Under the pieces are notes generated by a model that worked only from the letters and a program-made list of their open reading frames with translations, ran no database searches and had not been told where the DNA came from. Positions 1 to 8,670 of a stretch of DNA of 64,000 nt are shown here, in pieces; positions within the stretch are counted from its first letter, which is position 1, and every line of letters begins with the position of its first letter. Source of the stretch: Opitutaceae bacterium (GTDB taxonomy: Bacteria; Verrucomicrobiota; Verrucomicrobiia; Opitutales; Opitutaceae). The translations under genes and the position numbers were made by a program. The stretch lies in assembly GCA_003164715.1 (NCBI GenBank), contig PLTZ01000019.1, positions 1 through 64,000 on the forward strand. Reading direction: 5' to 3'.

Positions 1-54
<54 letters not shown>

Positions 55-144
55 ATCTCTACCGAGCCCTTTGGGCGCCGGAAGGGTTGTAGTACGGACA
101 CGACGCGGATGCGGGCAAGTATAATTTCGAGGCCAGATGGAGCG

Positions 145-1287
145 TTAAATCTGGAGAAAGCGGACGCACAGCGGCTCGGGCACCGCGACCGAGCCGACGA
201 ATGAAAGACGACCTGACTGGACGTCAACGCGGTACACGGTGACCGCGTTTGCGGCGAGATTTCCGCAGACAAGCCACTTGCCCGAGGGATCGATGGCGAA
301 GTTGCGCGGGACCTTGATCCCCTCGGCCATCCGCTGGACGAAGGTCAGCTTCCCTGTGGCCGGGTCGAATGCGTGAACCACGATGCTGTCGTCGCCCCGG
401 TTTGAGGCGTAGACAAACCTCCCCGTCTTGGACACGACCACCTCGGCGGACGTGTTGAGCCCCTTGTAGTCCCCCCTGAGGATGGGAACGGTCTCGTAAG
501 GGGAAAGCACTCCCTTCTCCCCGTTCCAGTTGAAGGCGGTCAGGGTCCCCCCCATTTCGTTGACCACGAAGGCGTGCCTGCCGTCGGGATGGAACGCGAA
601 GTGGCGCGGGCCCGAGCCGGGAGGCACGGCCGTGAACGCGGGATCGTTCTCCGAAAGCTTCCCGTTTGCCGCGTCCAACCGATAGACATAGACTCTGTCG
701 AGCCCCAGGTCCGCGACGATCGCGAACCGTCCGGTTGGATCGACGTTGATGGAGTGGGGATGGGCGGACCCCTGGCGGGACGCGTCGGGCCCGCTGCCGC
801 TGTGGCGGATGAGGCACGAGCGCCCGCCGACCGTCGAGTCCCCACGAATCGGGAACACCTCCACGTAGTGGGCGTCGTAGTTCGCGGTCAGCACGCACCT
901 CCCGGACGGGTCCACGCTGATGTGGCAGGCCTCGGATCCGTCGACGACCTGCTCTGCGAGGTTCCTCAGCGCCCCGGTGGCCGCGTCGACCTCGTAGGTC
1001 TCGATGGCCTCGTCCGGCCGCCCGCCCAGGCGCGGAATCTCGGCCAGGGAGTAGAGGTGCCTCTTGTCGGGAGAAAAGGCCATAAACACGGAGTCCGACT
1101 TGTCCGCAACGCGTACGGCGGCCGAGAGGGCGCCGGTCTCCTGGTTGAGCTTGGAGCGGTAGAGCCCGCGGTCGGACCCCGTGGCCGATGTACCGAAATA
1201 CACCCAGCAGGACGGCGGGTCCGCACGGGCGGCCGCGGCAAAGGCCATGAAGGTGCTGATGCCTAGGACCGAAAATGCGGGGTGCAT
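145..1287 (-). CDS. Lactonase-family beta-propeller protein (6-phosphogluconolactonase-like), probable signal peptide
   Basis: 380 aa; repeated blade motifs (GALSAAV.., PHSINVDPTGRFAIVADLGLDRVYVYR, GPRHFAFHPDGRHAFVVNE, RFVYASNRGDDSIVV) typical of Pfam lactonase 7-bladed propellers; N-terminal hydrophobic stretch. Confidence 0.85.
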   Translation of the reverse strand: MHPAFSVLGISTFMAFAAAARADPPSCWVYFGTSATGSDRGLYRSKLNQETGALSAAVRVADKSDSVFMAFSPDKRHLYSLAEIPRLGGRPDEAIETYEVDAATGALRNLAEQVVDGSEACHISVDPSGRCVLTANYDAHYVEVFPIRGDSTVGGRSCLIRHSGSGPDASRQGSAHPHSINVDPTGRFAIVADLGLDRVYVYRLDAANGKLSENDPAFTAVPPGSGPRHFAFHPDGRHAFVVNEMGGTLTAFNWNGEKGVLSPYETVPILRGDYKGLNTSAEVVVSKTGRFVYASNRGDDSIVVHAFDPATGKLTFVQRMAEGIKVPRNFAIDPSGKWLVCGNLAANAVTVYRVDVQSGRLSFVGSVAVPEPLCVRFLQI

Positions 1288-1380
1288 GGGGCGACCACGC
1301 TTGAAACACCTCGCGGGCCTTGCGAGTCAAAACCCATACGGCTTGCCTCCCCATTTCCGGCGGATTGACTATGGGCCGCG

Positions 1381-2067
1381 ATGAGGGCGAGGTCATGCGC
1401 GGCATTGCTGCTAGCCTGGTGCCTGGCGGCGCCCCAGGGGGCGCATGCTGCGGAAGGCGCCCCGCCTGCGGTCATGGCGTCCCTTGAGCTCAAGGACGGC
1501 CGCATCCTCCACCATGTGACGGTCATGTCGGACGAGCCGGATTGCCTCGTGCTCCGGTCCGACGAGGGTTTGGTGAAGGTCCTGAAATCGGACCTGCCGC
1601 CGTCGGTGGCCGGAAGCGCCCCGGCCAAGCCGGCGGCGCCCGCGCTCCCGGAAATGGTGATGCAGGCCTTCAATCCGAACCAGGTGGTGGAGGCGCCCCG
1701 TGACGAGGCCCCCAAGCCGGCCCCGAAGCCGGTCCAGAAGCCGAACCCCGGTCCCGCGCCGGGCCCGGGTCCGGTTTACAAGGGGTGCTCGATTATCAGT
1801 TTCAAGGTGAGGACGTTCCAAACGGCGGAGGGGTGCGCCGAGCTGGTTATTCACAATGACAACGACGCGATGGTGGAGCTTCGGCCCGGCGACTTCGTGT
1901 GCCTCACGTGGGACGGGGCCCGCCACGGCGGGCGCAGCATCATCACGGACGCGTTCCCTCCCAGCATCAAGCGCCGCGAGTTCATCCCGCCCCACGCCGA
2001 TGTGGACGACATCGTCACGTTCGCCAACGAGGCCCTCGACATCACGGCGGTCCAGTGGGCCCGTTGA
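1381..2067 (+). CDS. Hypothetical secreted protein with Pro/Ala/Lys-rich linker
   Basis: 228 aa; N-terminal signal-like MRARSCAALLLAWCLAAPQGAHAAEG; 'LKDGRILHHVTVMSDEPDCLVLRSDEGLVKV' small-barrel-like segment; P/K-rich linker. Confidence 0.6.
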   Translation: MRARSCAALLLAWCLAAPQGAHAAEGAPPAVMASLELKDGRILHHVTVMSDEPDCLVLRSDEGLVKVLKSDLPPSVAGSAPAKPAAPALPEMVMQAFNPNQVVEAPRDEAPKPAPKPVQKPNPGPAPGPGPVYKGCSIISFKVRTFQTAEGCAELVIHNDNDAMVELRPGDFVCLTWDGARHGGRSIITDAFPPSIKRREFIPPHADVDDIVTFANEALDITAVQWAR

Positions 2068-2160
2068 AGTTTTGGTTGATTTCCCCCGGGCCGGCCTTTC
2101 TAATCTTCCCTTTCAACTACGCCTGCCTCCAATTCTCGGGGGACCAGGGGGAACGAATCC

Positions 2161-3033
2161 ATGAAAACTCCGCTCTCACTCAAAGTCGCGCCGCGCACCC
2201 AGACCGGCCGCAGCGCCTCGCGTCGCCTACGCAAGGTAAACCGCATTCCCGCCATCCTTTACGGGAAGCACTCCGACCCGGAGAAGCTCTCCATCGAGGT
2301 CCCGGAGTTCACCCGGCTCCTGAAGTCCGTCGCGGGCCGCTCGCTCCTGATCGAGCTGAATCGCGACGACAAGCCGGACAAGGCCCTTTCCTTCCTCCAG
2401 GAGATCCAGAGGGACCCGATCACGGACCGCTACCTCCACGTGGACCTCCACGAGGTGAAGCCCGACGAGAAGTTCGAGATTCGCGTGCCCGTGCGGGTCA
2501 CCGGAGAATCCTTCGGCGTCAAGAACCAGAGCGGCGTGCTTGAAATCGCGTCCCACGTCCTTCGCATCAAGTGTCTACCTTCGGACCTGCCGGAGATCGT
2601 CGAGGTGGACGTTACCCCCCTTAACGTAGGCCAGACGATCAAGGTCGGCGAGCTAAAGCCCATCCCGGGCGTCGCCTTCCTAGACGACAAGGGACAGCCA
2701 GTCGTCTCGTGCGTCGAGCCGGTTGCCGAGATCGTGCAGGAATTGGTCGCAGCCGAGGTTCCCGCGGAGGGCACCCCCGAGGCCGCCGCTGCCGCAGCAG
2801 CCGCAGCAGCCGCGACGGGCGAGGCGGGCGCCGTCCCTGCGGGCGATGGCAAGGCGGCCCCTGCCGCAGATGCGAAGGCCGCAGCCCCGGGCGACAAGAA
2901 GGCCGGGGCTCCGGCCGCGGGCGCCAAGCCCGGCGCCCCCGCGCCAGGTGCCAAGCCCGGAGCCCCCGCTCCGGGTGCCAAGCCCGGCGCCCCGGCCGCG
3001 GGTGGCAAGCCTGGAGCTTTCGGCAAGAAGTAG
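2161..3033 (+). CDS. rplY: 50S ribosomal protein L25/Ctc (general stress protein family) with ~90-aa Ala/Pro/Gly/Lys-rich C-terminal tail
   Basis: N-terminal 'RTQTGRSASRRLRKVNRIPAILYGK' and TL5/Ctc beta domain; followed immediately by pth, the usual neighbour. Confidence 0.9.
   Translation: MKTPLSLKVAPRTQTGRSASRRLRKVNRIPAILYGKHSDPEKLSIEVPEFTRLLKSVAGRSLLIELNRDDKPDKALSFLQEIQRDPITDRYLHVDLHEVKPDEKFEIRVPVRVTGESFGVKNQSGVLEIASHVLRIKCLPSDLPEIVEVDVTPLNVGQTIKVGELKPIPGVAFLDDKGQPVVSCVEPVAEIVQELVAAEVPAEGTPEAAAAAAAAAAATGEAGAVPAGDGKAAPAADAKAAAPGDKKAGAPAAGAKPGAPAPGAKPGAPAPGAKPGAPAAGGKPGAFGKK
2920..3021 (+). repeat. 27-bp in-frame tandem repeat (GAKPGAPAP-type), about 3.7 imperfect copies in the L25 tail
   Basis: Copies at 2920-2946, 2947-2973, 2974-3000 and partial 3001-3021: GGTGCCAAGCCCGGAGCCCCCGCTCCG and variants. 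Confidence 0.85.
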
Positions 3034-3076
3034 CCTTTCACAACCGGTGAATCCCTCGCCGGCCGTTCTTTGAGTC

Positions 3077-3661
3077 ATGTCCATTTCGCTCGTCGCCGGC
3101 CTGGGTAACCCGGGCCGTGAATACGAGCTCTCACGCCACAACCTGGGCTGGGTCGCCGTCGACGCCTACGCGGCGAAACACGGCCTTACGTGGAGGAACG
3201 CCCCGGACTTCGAGTCCATGGTGGCCCGCCAGGAGCTTGGCCCGGGCCGCACGCTCTGGCTCGTCAAACCCCAGACCTACATGAACGAGAGCGGCCGCGC
3301 CGTGGCGGCCCTTGCCCGCTACCACAGGATCGCCCCGGAGGCGGTCGCCGCGGTCTACGACGATCTCACGATCGACATCGGCCTCGTGAAGGTTTCGGTG
3401 CTCGGCAGCGACGCAGGCCACAACGGCGTCGCGAGCCTTCTCGAGCACTTGGGAGAGGGGTTCGCCCGCCTTCGCCTCGGCGTCGGGCCCAAGGCTCCGC
3501 CCGAAATGGACCTCAAGGACTTCGTGCTCGCACGCTTTACACAAGAACAACTCAACCTAATCCAACAAAAGACCACCACCTACGTCCAAGGCCTGGAACT
3601 GCTTCTCGCGAGCGGACCCGACCGAGCGATGAACCAGCTCAACCGAAGAGACATCCCATGA
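3077..3661 (+). CDS. pth: Peptidyl-tRNA hydrolase
   Basis: MSISLVAGLGNPGREYELSRHNLGWVAVDAYA...KPQTYMNESG...YDDLTIDIG...AGHNGVASLLEHLG: canonical Pth motifs. Confidence 0.97.
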   Translation: MSISLVAGLGNPGREYELSRHNLGWVAVDAYAAKHGLTWRNAPDFESMVARQELGPGRTLWLVKPQTYMNESGRAVAALARYHRIAPEAVAAVYDDLTIDIGLVKVSVLGSDAGHNGVASLLEHLGEGFARLRLGVGPKAPPEMDLKDFVLARFTQEQLNLIQQKTTTYVQGLELLLASGPDRAMNQLNRRDIP

Positions 3662-3957
3662 GTAATCCGACCAAACGCAACTACCGCGCAACCTTCATCC
3701 TCGACAACCGCGGCAAGCAGGAGACCGTCGAGCAGATCGTCGAAGGGGTAAAGAAGGAGATCGCGGCCGTCCACGGCGACGTGACCGCGGTGGAGAACAT
3801 CGGCAAGAAGGACTTTGCCCGCATCACCGACCGCAAGTTCACGGGCGCATCCTACGTGCACGTGAACTTCAGCGCACCCCCGCAGGGACCCGCGCAGCTG
3901 CGCGAGCGGCTCCGGCTCAACTTAAGCGTCTACCGCACGTTCGTGCAGGAGGTCTAA
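3658..3957 (+). CDS. rpsF: 30S ribosomal protein S6
   Basis: 99 aa MSNPTKRNYRATFILDNRGKQETVEQIVEGVKKEI...; start ATG overlaps pth stop (ATGA). The longer ORF in the track (3190..3957) carries a spurious N-terminus. Confidence 0.88.
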   Translation: MSNPTKRNYRATFILDNRGKQETVEQIVEGVKKEIAAVHGDVTAVENIGKKDFARITDRKFTGASYVHVNFSAPPQGPAQLRERLRLNLSVYRTFVQEV

Positions 3958-3962
3958 TTCCC

Positions 3963-4436
3963 ATGGCAAACTTCAACAAGGTCTACCTGATGGGAAACCT
4001 GACGCGCGATCCCGAGATGCGCGTCACGCCGAAGGGGACCGCCATCTGCCAGTTCGGACTGGCGATCAGCCGGTCGTGGAAGGATGAGAGCGGCCAGACG
4101 CGCGAGGAGACGGCGTTCGTCGACATCGAGGCCTGGGGAAAGCAGGGGGAGGTCATCTCCAAGTACTGCGTCAAGGGGCGCCCGCTCTTCGTCGAGGGAC
4201 GCCTCAAGTTCGACCAGTGGGAGGACAAGACCTCCGGCCAGAAGCGCAGCAAGCTGAAGGTGGTGCTCGAGAATTTCCAGTTCATCGGCGGCCGGGGCGA
4301 CGGCGGCCCAGGCGGCGGCGCGGCGGCTGGCGGCGCAGAGGCGACAGAGCCCCCGTCCGGCGACGCGCCTTCCCGTGGACCGGCCAAGGGGCCTCCACCG
4401 TCGAAGGAGACTGTGGACGAGGACGTCCCGTTCTAG
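3963..4436 (+). CDS. ssb: Single-stranded DNA-binding protein
   Basis: MANFNKVYLMGNLTRDPEMRVTPKGTAICQFGLAISR...; acidic C-terminal tip DEDVPF. Confidence 0.97.
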   Translation: MANFNKVYLMGNLTRDPEMRVTPKGTAICQFGLAISRSWKDESGQTREETAFVDIEAWGKQGEVISKYCVKGRPLFVEGRLKFDQWEDKTSGQKRSKLKVVLENFQFIGGRGDGGPGGGAAAGGAEATEPPSGDAPSRGPAKGPPPSKETVDEDVPF

Positions 4437-4602
4437 GGACGCGTGTATTCATAGTGTAAAGATGTCATCGGGGAGACGGGTGCAGGCGAGATGCCTTGGC
4501 CGGCTCCGAGGACAGGAGCCATAAGGCTTGCCGCAGGAGCCGGGCCAGGACGAATGATGCCCTAGCGGCTTCGGTGGGCCTAGGGACCTTGGGCCCAGGA
4601 CG

Positions 4603-6582
4603 TTGCTCGGAAATGCTGATTGCGAAGAGGACGTAATCGGATGGAACTCAATATTTCCGTTGAAAACCCGCTGCTTGTTTCGCCGCTTCACCTCGGGGTG
4701 CCTGGCGTTGTCTGCTCTTACTGGCTCCGTTACGGCCAAGGCCGACAGCACGGCTGACAAGGTGCAGCCTTGCGTCACCGATGTTCTGACGCCGCTGCCG
4801 CCCGCAGCGGTGCATTTAGGCGGCCACCTCGGCGAGCAGATCGATCTCTGCCTGCGCGCCCGAATCGCCGCGCAGGACGTCGACGAGCTCATTACGCCCT
4901 TTCGGGAACGCCGCGACCAGATGGAGTGGCGCAGCGAGTTTTGGGGCAAATGGATCACGTCTGCAATCGACGCTTGGCGCTACTCAGGCAATTCTAGCCT
5001 CTGCGCCCTTGACCGGCGCGCCGTTGCAGAGCTCATCCGGACCCAGACTCCCGACGGTTATATCGGAGCATATGCCGATGGCGGGCATCTTCAGCGTTGG
5101 GATGTTTGGGGCCGCAAGTATGTTCTGCTTGGCCTATTGGCATGGCACGAAGCGACCGGAGATGCCGGTGCGCTCCGCGCCGCGAGGCGCGAGGCGGATT
5201 TCCTTATCGGCGAGGTTGGGCCGGGCAGGGCCAAACCATTCACTAACGATATGTGGAATGGGATGGCAACGAGTTCGGTTCTTGAGCCGATGATCCTCCT
5301 TTATCGTCGCACCGGAGACGCGCGTTACCTCGAATTCGCCAAATATCTCGTCGGCGAGTGGCCGACCCCGGAAGGTCCCGACCTGCTGCGCAAAGCGCGC
5401 GCCAACATACCGGTATTCCAGATGTTTCCCGGGCCGGGCGCCGTGGTGAAGGAATATTCCGACGGAGGCCACTCGAAGGCTTACGAGATGATGTCCTGCT
5501 TCGAAGGGCTCGCCGAGCTCTACCGCACGACCGGGAATCAAGACTACTACGACGCCATAACCAAGGTCTTTGCCAACATCCGCGATAATGAGATCACGCT
5601 GATCGGATCGGGCTCCGATTGGGAGCGGTGGCACAACGGCCATACGCGTCAGACCGAGCCATGGGTCAAGGGAATGGAGACGTGCGTCACCGTCACATGG
5701 ATGAAACTCGCGGGCCAGCTGCTCCGGCTCACCGGCGACCCAGCCTATGCCGATGAGATCGAGCGCTCGACCTACAACGCGCTGCTCGGCGCGCAGGCCC
5801 CAGACGGTGCCTGGTGGTGCAGCCATTCCCCGCTTGAGGGGACGAAGGAGCGCGCACCCGAGCAATGCGACCTCCACCAGAACTGCTGCGTCGCCAACGG
5901 ACCGCGTGGTCTGATGCTAATCCCACAGCTGGCGGTGATGAAGGGTGCCGCCGGTCCGGTCGTGAACTACTACGGAGCGATGAAGGCCCTGGTTGCTCTG
6001 CCGGAAGGCGGCGATGTCGATCTTGAGCAGGTCTCGGACTATCCTCTCGGTGACACGACCCGTATGAAGATCGGCTTGGACAAGCCCAGGAAGTTTGTCC
6101 TTCGGCTTAGGATTCCCGCATGGAGCGAAGGGAACATCCTCACAATAAACGGTACGTCGCAACCAGACCCAATTGCGGGAACCTACGCCTCGCTCGATCG
6201 CCAATGGCGTGACGGCGATGTAGTGCTCCTGCGCCTCGACCTGCGGGCCCGGGCAATTCGGGCGCCGGGCCATCCAGAATTCGCGGCCATCGTCCGGGGA
6301 CCGCTCGTTCTCGCGCGGGACGCCCGTCTTGGACATGGATCCGACCTCAACGCTCCCGTTGCCCTGAAGTCCAATGGTGACGGCTGCGTCGACATTAAGC
6401 TCGTTGAGAGTCCGACGAGCAAGGGCATCTGGCAGATCTTCGACCTCCCGGTGGGAAAGGAGGCCGCTCCGCTTCGTCTCTGTGATTTTGCCTCGGCCGG
6501 CAACACCTGGGACGCGACTTCCGCATATCGCATCTGGATGCCGCTTGCCGACGTCAAGCCACCTGTCGCGCAGGGTCCCTGA
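4603..6582 (+). CDS. Glycoside hydrolase family 127 / DUF1680 (beta-L-arabinofuranosidase-like)
   Basis: 659 aa; 'DGYIGAY', 'NGMATSSVLEPMILLYRRTGD', 'METCVTVTWMKLAGQLLRLTGDPAYADEIERSTYNALLGAQ' and 'CDLHQNCCVANGPRGL' match GH127 signatures including E-x-C and C-C. Confidence 0.88.
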   Translation: MLGNADCEEDVIGWNSIFPLKTRCLFRRFTSGCLALSALTGSVTAKADSTADKVQPCVTDVLTPLPPAAVHLGGHLGEQIDLCLRARIAAQDVDELITPFRERRDQMEWRSEFWGKWITSAIDAWRYSGNSSLCALDRRAVAELIRTQTPDGYIGAYADGGHLQRWDVWGRKYVLLGLLAWHEATGDAGALRAARREADFLIGEVGPGRAKPFTNDMWNGMATSSVLEPMILLYRRTGDARYLEFAKYLVGEWPTPEGPDLLRKARANIPVFQMFPGPGAVVKEYSDGGHSKAYEMMSCFEGLAELYRTTGNQDYYDAITKVFANIRDNEITLIGSGSDWERWHNGHTRQTEPWVKGMETCVTVTWMKLAGQLLRLTGDPAYADEIERSTYNALLGAQAPDGAWWCSHSPLEGTKERAPEQCDLHQNCCVANGPRGLMLIPQLAVMKGAAGPVVNYYGAMKALVALPEGGDVDLEQVSDYPLGDTTRMKIGLDKPRKFVLRLRIPAWSEGNILTINGTSQPDPIAGTYASLDRQWRDGDVVLLRLDLRARAIRAPGHPEFAAIVRGPLVLARDARLGHGSDLNAPVALKSNGDGCVDIKLVESPTSKGIWQIFDLPVGKEAAPLRLCDFASAGNTWDATSAYRIWMPLADVKPPVAQGP

Positions 6583-6995
6583 CATTCTTGTCTCCGTCAA
6601 GAGACACGGTCCTGCGAAGGGTGTTTCCCGAGCAAACTGACTTGCTGACACGATTTCGGGTCGTGGATCGGTGCGTGTGGTGCCTGTCAGATTCGAGCTC
6701 GGATCATGGAAAGGATGGGCATGCCACCCGTATAGGCGTCCGTAGCGGAAACCGAGGTCTATTCTGGGCTTCGCCGCGCAACTCCTAGTCGACCTAGATT
6801 GCGCCGCTTCCGAACGGAGACTCGCCGGGCGGCGGTCTACGTTTTTCGTTGCGGACCGGAGATTGCGGCCGGGGCGGGAGGCGCCAGCTTCGCGCGCGGA
6901 TTCGGTCTAGGGAGGCGCGCGCGTGACTTGCCACGGGCGCTCCCGGTCAACGCTGGGCACGGGGCGGCGCAGGCCGCCCACCTCGGAGCCGCCGG

Positions 6996-7535
6996 TCAAC
7001 CGGGCGTTTGTTTCGCGCGCAGGACCCCGCCCGTCAGCCGGAAGACGGTCCAGTCGTCCAGGGCAATGGCGCCGAGGCTCTGGTAGAACTCGATCGCCGG
7101 TGCGTTCCAGTCGAGCACCGCCCACTCCATCCGCCCGCAGCCGCGGTCGGCTGCGAGCGCGGCCAGATGGAGGAGGAGCGCCTTGCCGAGCCCGTTTCCG
7201 CGCGCCTGCGGCCGGACAAAGAGGTCCTCAAGGTAGAGGCCGGGCCTGGCGAGGAACGTGGAGTAGTTGGAGAAGTAGACCGCGAAACCGGCGGGCTTCC
7301 CGTCAAGCTCGCCGACAAGGACGCTGGCCGCGGCCGGCGAGCCGTCCTGCGGGAAGAGCGTCTGGCGCAGCCGGTCCTCCGTCGCCTCGACGTCCCCGAG
7401 CAGCTTCTCATAGGACGCCAGCTCGCGGATGAACCCGAGGATGAGCGGGATGTCCACCGGCGTCGCCTGCCTGACGGCGACCGGCGCCGCCGCGCCGCCC
7501 GCATCGCCCGCGTCGTCCGGGAAGGGTAGCTTCAT
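6996..7535 (-). CDS. GNAT-family N-acetyltransferase
   Basis: MKLPFPDD...VAVRQATPVDIPLILGFIRELASYEK...YLEDLFVRPQARGNGLGKALLLHLAALAADRGCGRMEWAVLDWNAPAIEFYQSLGA: acetyl-CoA binding motif R-x-x-G-x-G. Start trimmed from the ORF track to ATG at 7535. Confidence 0.9.
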   Translation of the reverse strand: MKLPFPDDAGDAGGAAAPVAVRQATPVDIPLILGFIRELASYEKLLGDVEATEDRLRQTLFPQDGSPAAASVLVGELDGKPAGFAVYFSNYSTFLARPGLYLEDLFVRPQARGNGLGKALLLHLAALAADRGCGRMEWAVLDWNAPAIEFYQSLGAIALDDWTVFRLTGGVLRAKQTPG

Positions 7536-7626
7536 GGCGGCGATCCTTCGCACAAGCGGCCCGGGTGCAACACCGGTCTGGAGAGCGCCCCCGCGGCCGC
7601 GGGAACAATCCACACGATCGTCGCAG

Positions 7627-8670
7627 CTAAGGCAGGTCCGCCGGGCTCCCGCTGGCGACCTTCTTGGCCGGAATCCCCCCCGGGTGGCAGTCCAGGCACG
7701 CGACCGTGTGGACATTGTGCCGGCTCTGCGGCGAGAGGAACGTGGTGTCCATCTTCTGGACCTCGATCCCGCAGTGGGAATCCGCCGGGTGGCACGCGTT
7801 GCACGACGCCTTGGCGGAGTTGGTGTGGGACCAGTGGCAGTCGCGGCAGCTCAGGCCCTCGTGCACGCCCGCGGGCGTGCGGTCGTCCGACGAGCCGAGC
7901 TGGTGGGTTGCGTCCGGCGCGTGGCACTGCATGCAGACGCGCTGGCGCGGGTCCCGCGAAACCTTGACCGGGCGCGCGCCCTGGTAGACCGCGGGCACCG
8001 GCAGGAGGCTGGCCGAGAAATGCGCCCGCTCGCGGTGGTCGAAGAAGCTCGCCGTCTGGGTCGCATCCGAGGGCGCGTGGACCTGGTGGCAGGCGAGGCA
8101 GGGGATCGCGGGCTGCGTCGCCCGGGCCGCGTCCCTGAGCGACCACGTGCCGCCCGTGCCGGTCCCGGAAACGAGCTCCGTGATGTCGCGCTCGTAGAAC
8201 ATGCCGTGGCAGCGCAGGCAGTCGTCCGTCGGCGACGCGGTCTTGTTGTGCTCAGGATCGAGGAAGATCCGGGCGTAGGTCGTCGCGTGCCGGCTCGACT
8301 GCCAGTCGGAGTAGGCCTGCGGGTGGCACCTCTGGCACGAGTCGACCAGGCCCTGCACGTGCTTCTCCAGGAGGCGGACGGGCTTGTTCGGGTCCCCGGT
8401 GAAGTGCCGGACGATGCGGTCCACGTGGGACTCGAGCGCGTGGACGTCGAGCGTGAGCGCCCCGCCGTGGCACGCGCGGCACTGGATCGTCCGGTGCGCC
8501 GAGACCGCCCAGTCCGAGTGGACGCCGGTCATCTCGTGGCAGGAGGCGCACGTGTTCTGCGGGTTCGCGAAATGGAAGTAGGCCATGCCGCCCACGGCGC
8601 ACGTTACGACAAAGACGCCGCAGTAGAGGGCGAGCCCCAGCACGATCCGGCTCCAGCTTCTCGGGCTCAT
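7627..8670 (-). CDS. Membrane-anchored multiheme cytochrome c (nine CXXCH), NapC/NrfH-like N-terminus
   Basis: 347 aa from ATG at 8670 (overlaps the GMC gene stop, ATGA). CXXCH motifs: CASCH, CRACH, CQRCH, CLRCH, CLACH, CMQCH, CRDCH, CNACH, CLDCH; one N-terminal TM helix. Confidence 0.9.
   Translation of the reverse strand: MSPRSWSRIVLGLALYCGVFVVTCAVGGMAYFHFANPQNTCASCHEMTGVHSDWAVSAHRTIQCRACHGGALTLDVHALESHVDRIVRHFTGDPNKPVRLLEKHVQGLVDSCQRCHPQAYSDWQSSRHATTYARIFLDPEHNKTASPTDDCLRCHGMFYERDITELVSGTGTGGTWSLRDAARATQPAIPCLACHQVHAPSDATQTASFFDHRERAHFSASLLPVPAVYQGARPVKVSRDPRQRVCMQCHAPDATHQLGSSDDRTPAGVHEGLSCRDCHWSHTNSAKASCNACHPADSHCGIEVQKMDTTFLSPQSRHNVHTVACLDCHPGGIPAKKVASGSPADLP

Noticed and set aside
2783-2815. 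GC-rich trinucleotide run considered as a possible CRISPR or regulatory repeat
   Set aside because: In-frame Ala codons within L25, no spacer structure.
4437-4602. Intergenic stretch after ssb, checked for S18 remnant or small RNA
   Set aside because: No S18-like reading in any frame and no convincing structure.
6583-6995. Intergenic stretch between GH127 and the GNAT gene
   Set aside because: Looked for tRNA, hairpins or gene remnants; only short unsupported ORFs seen.
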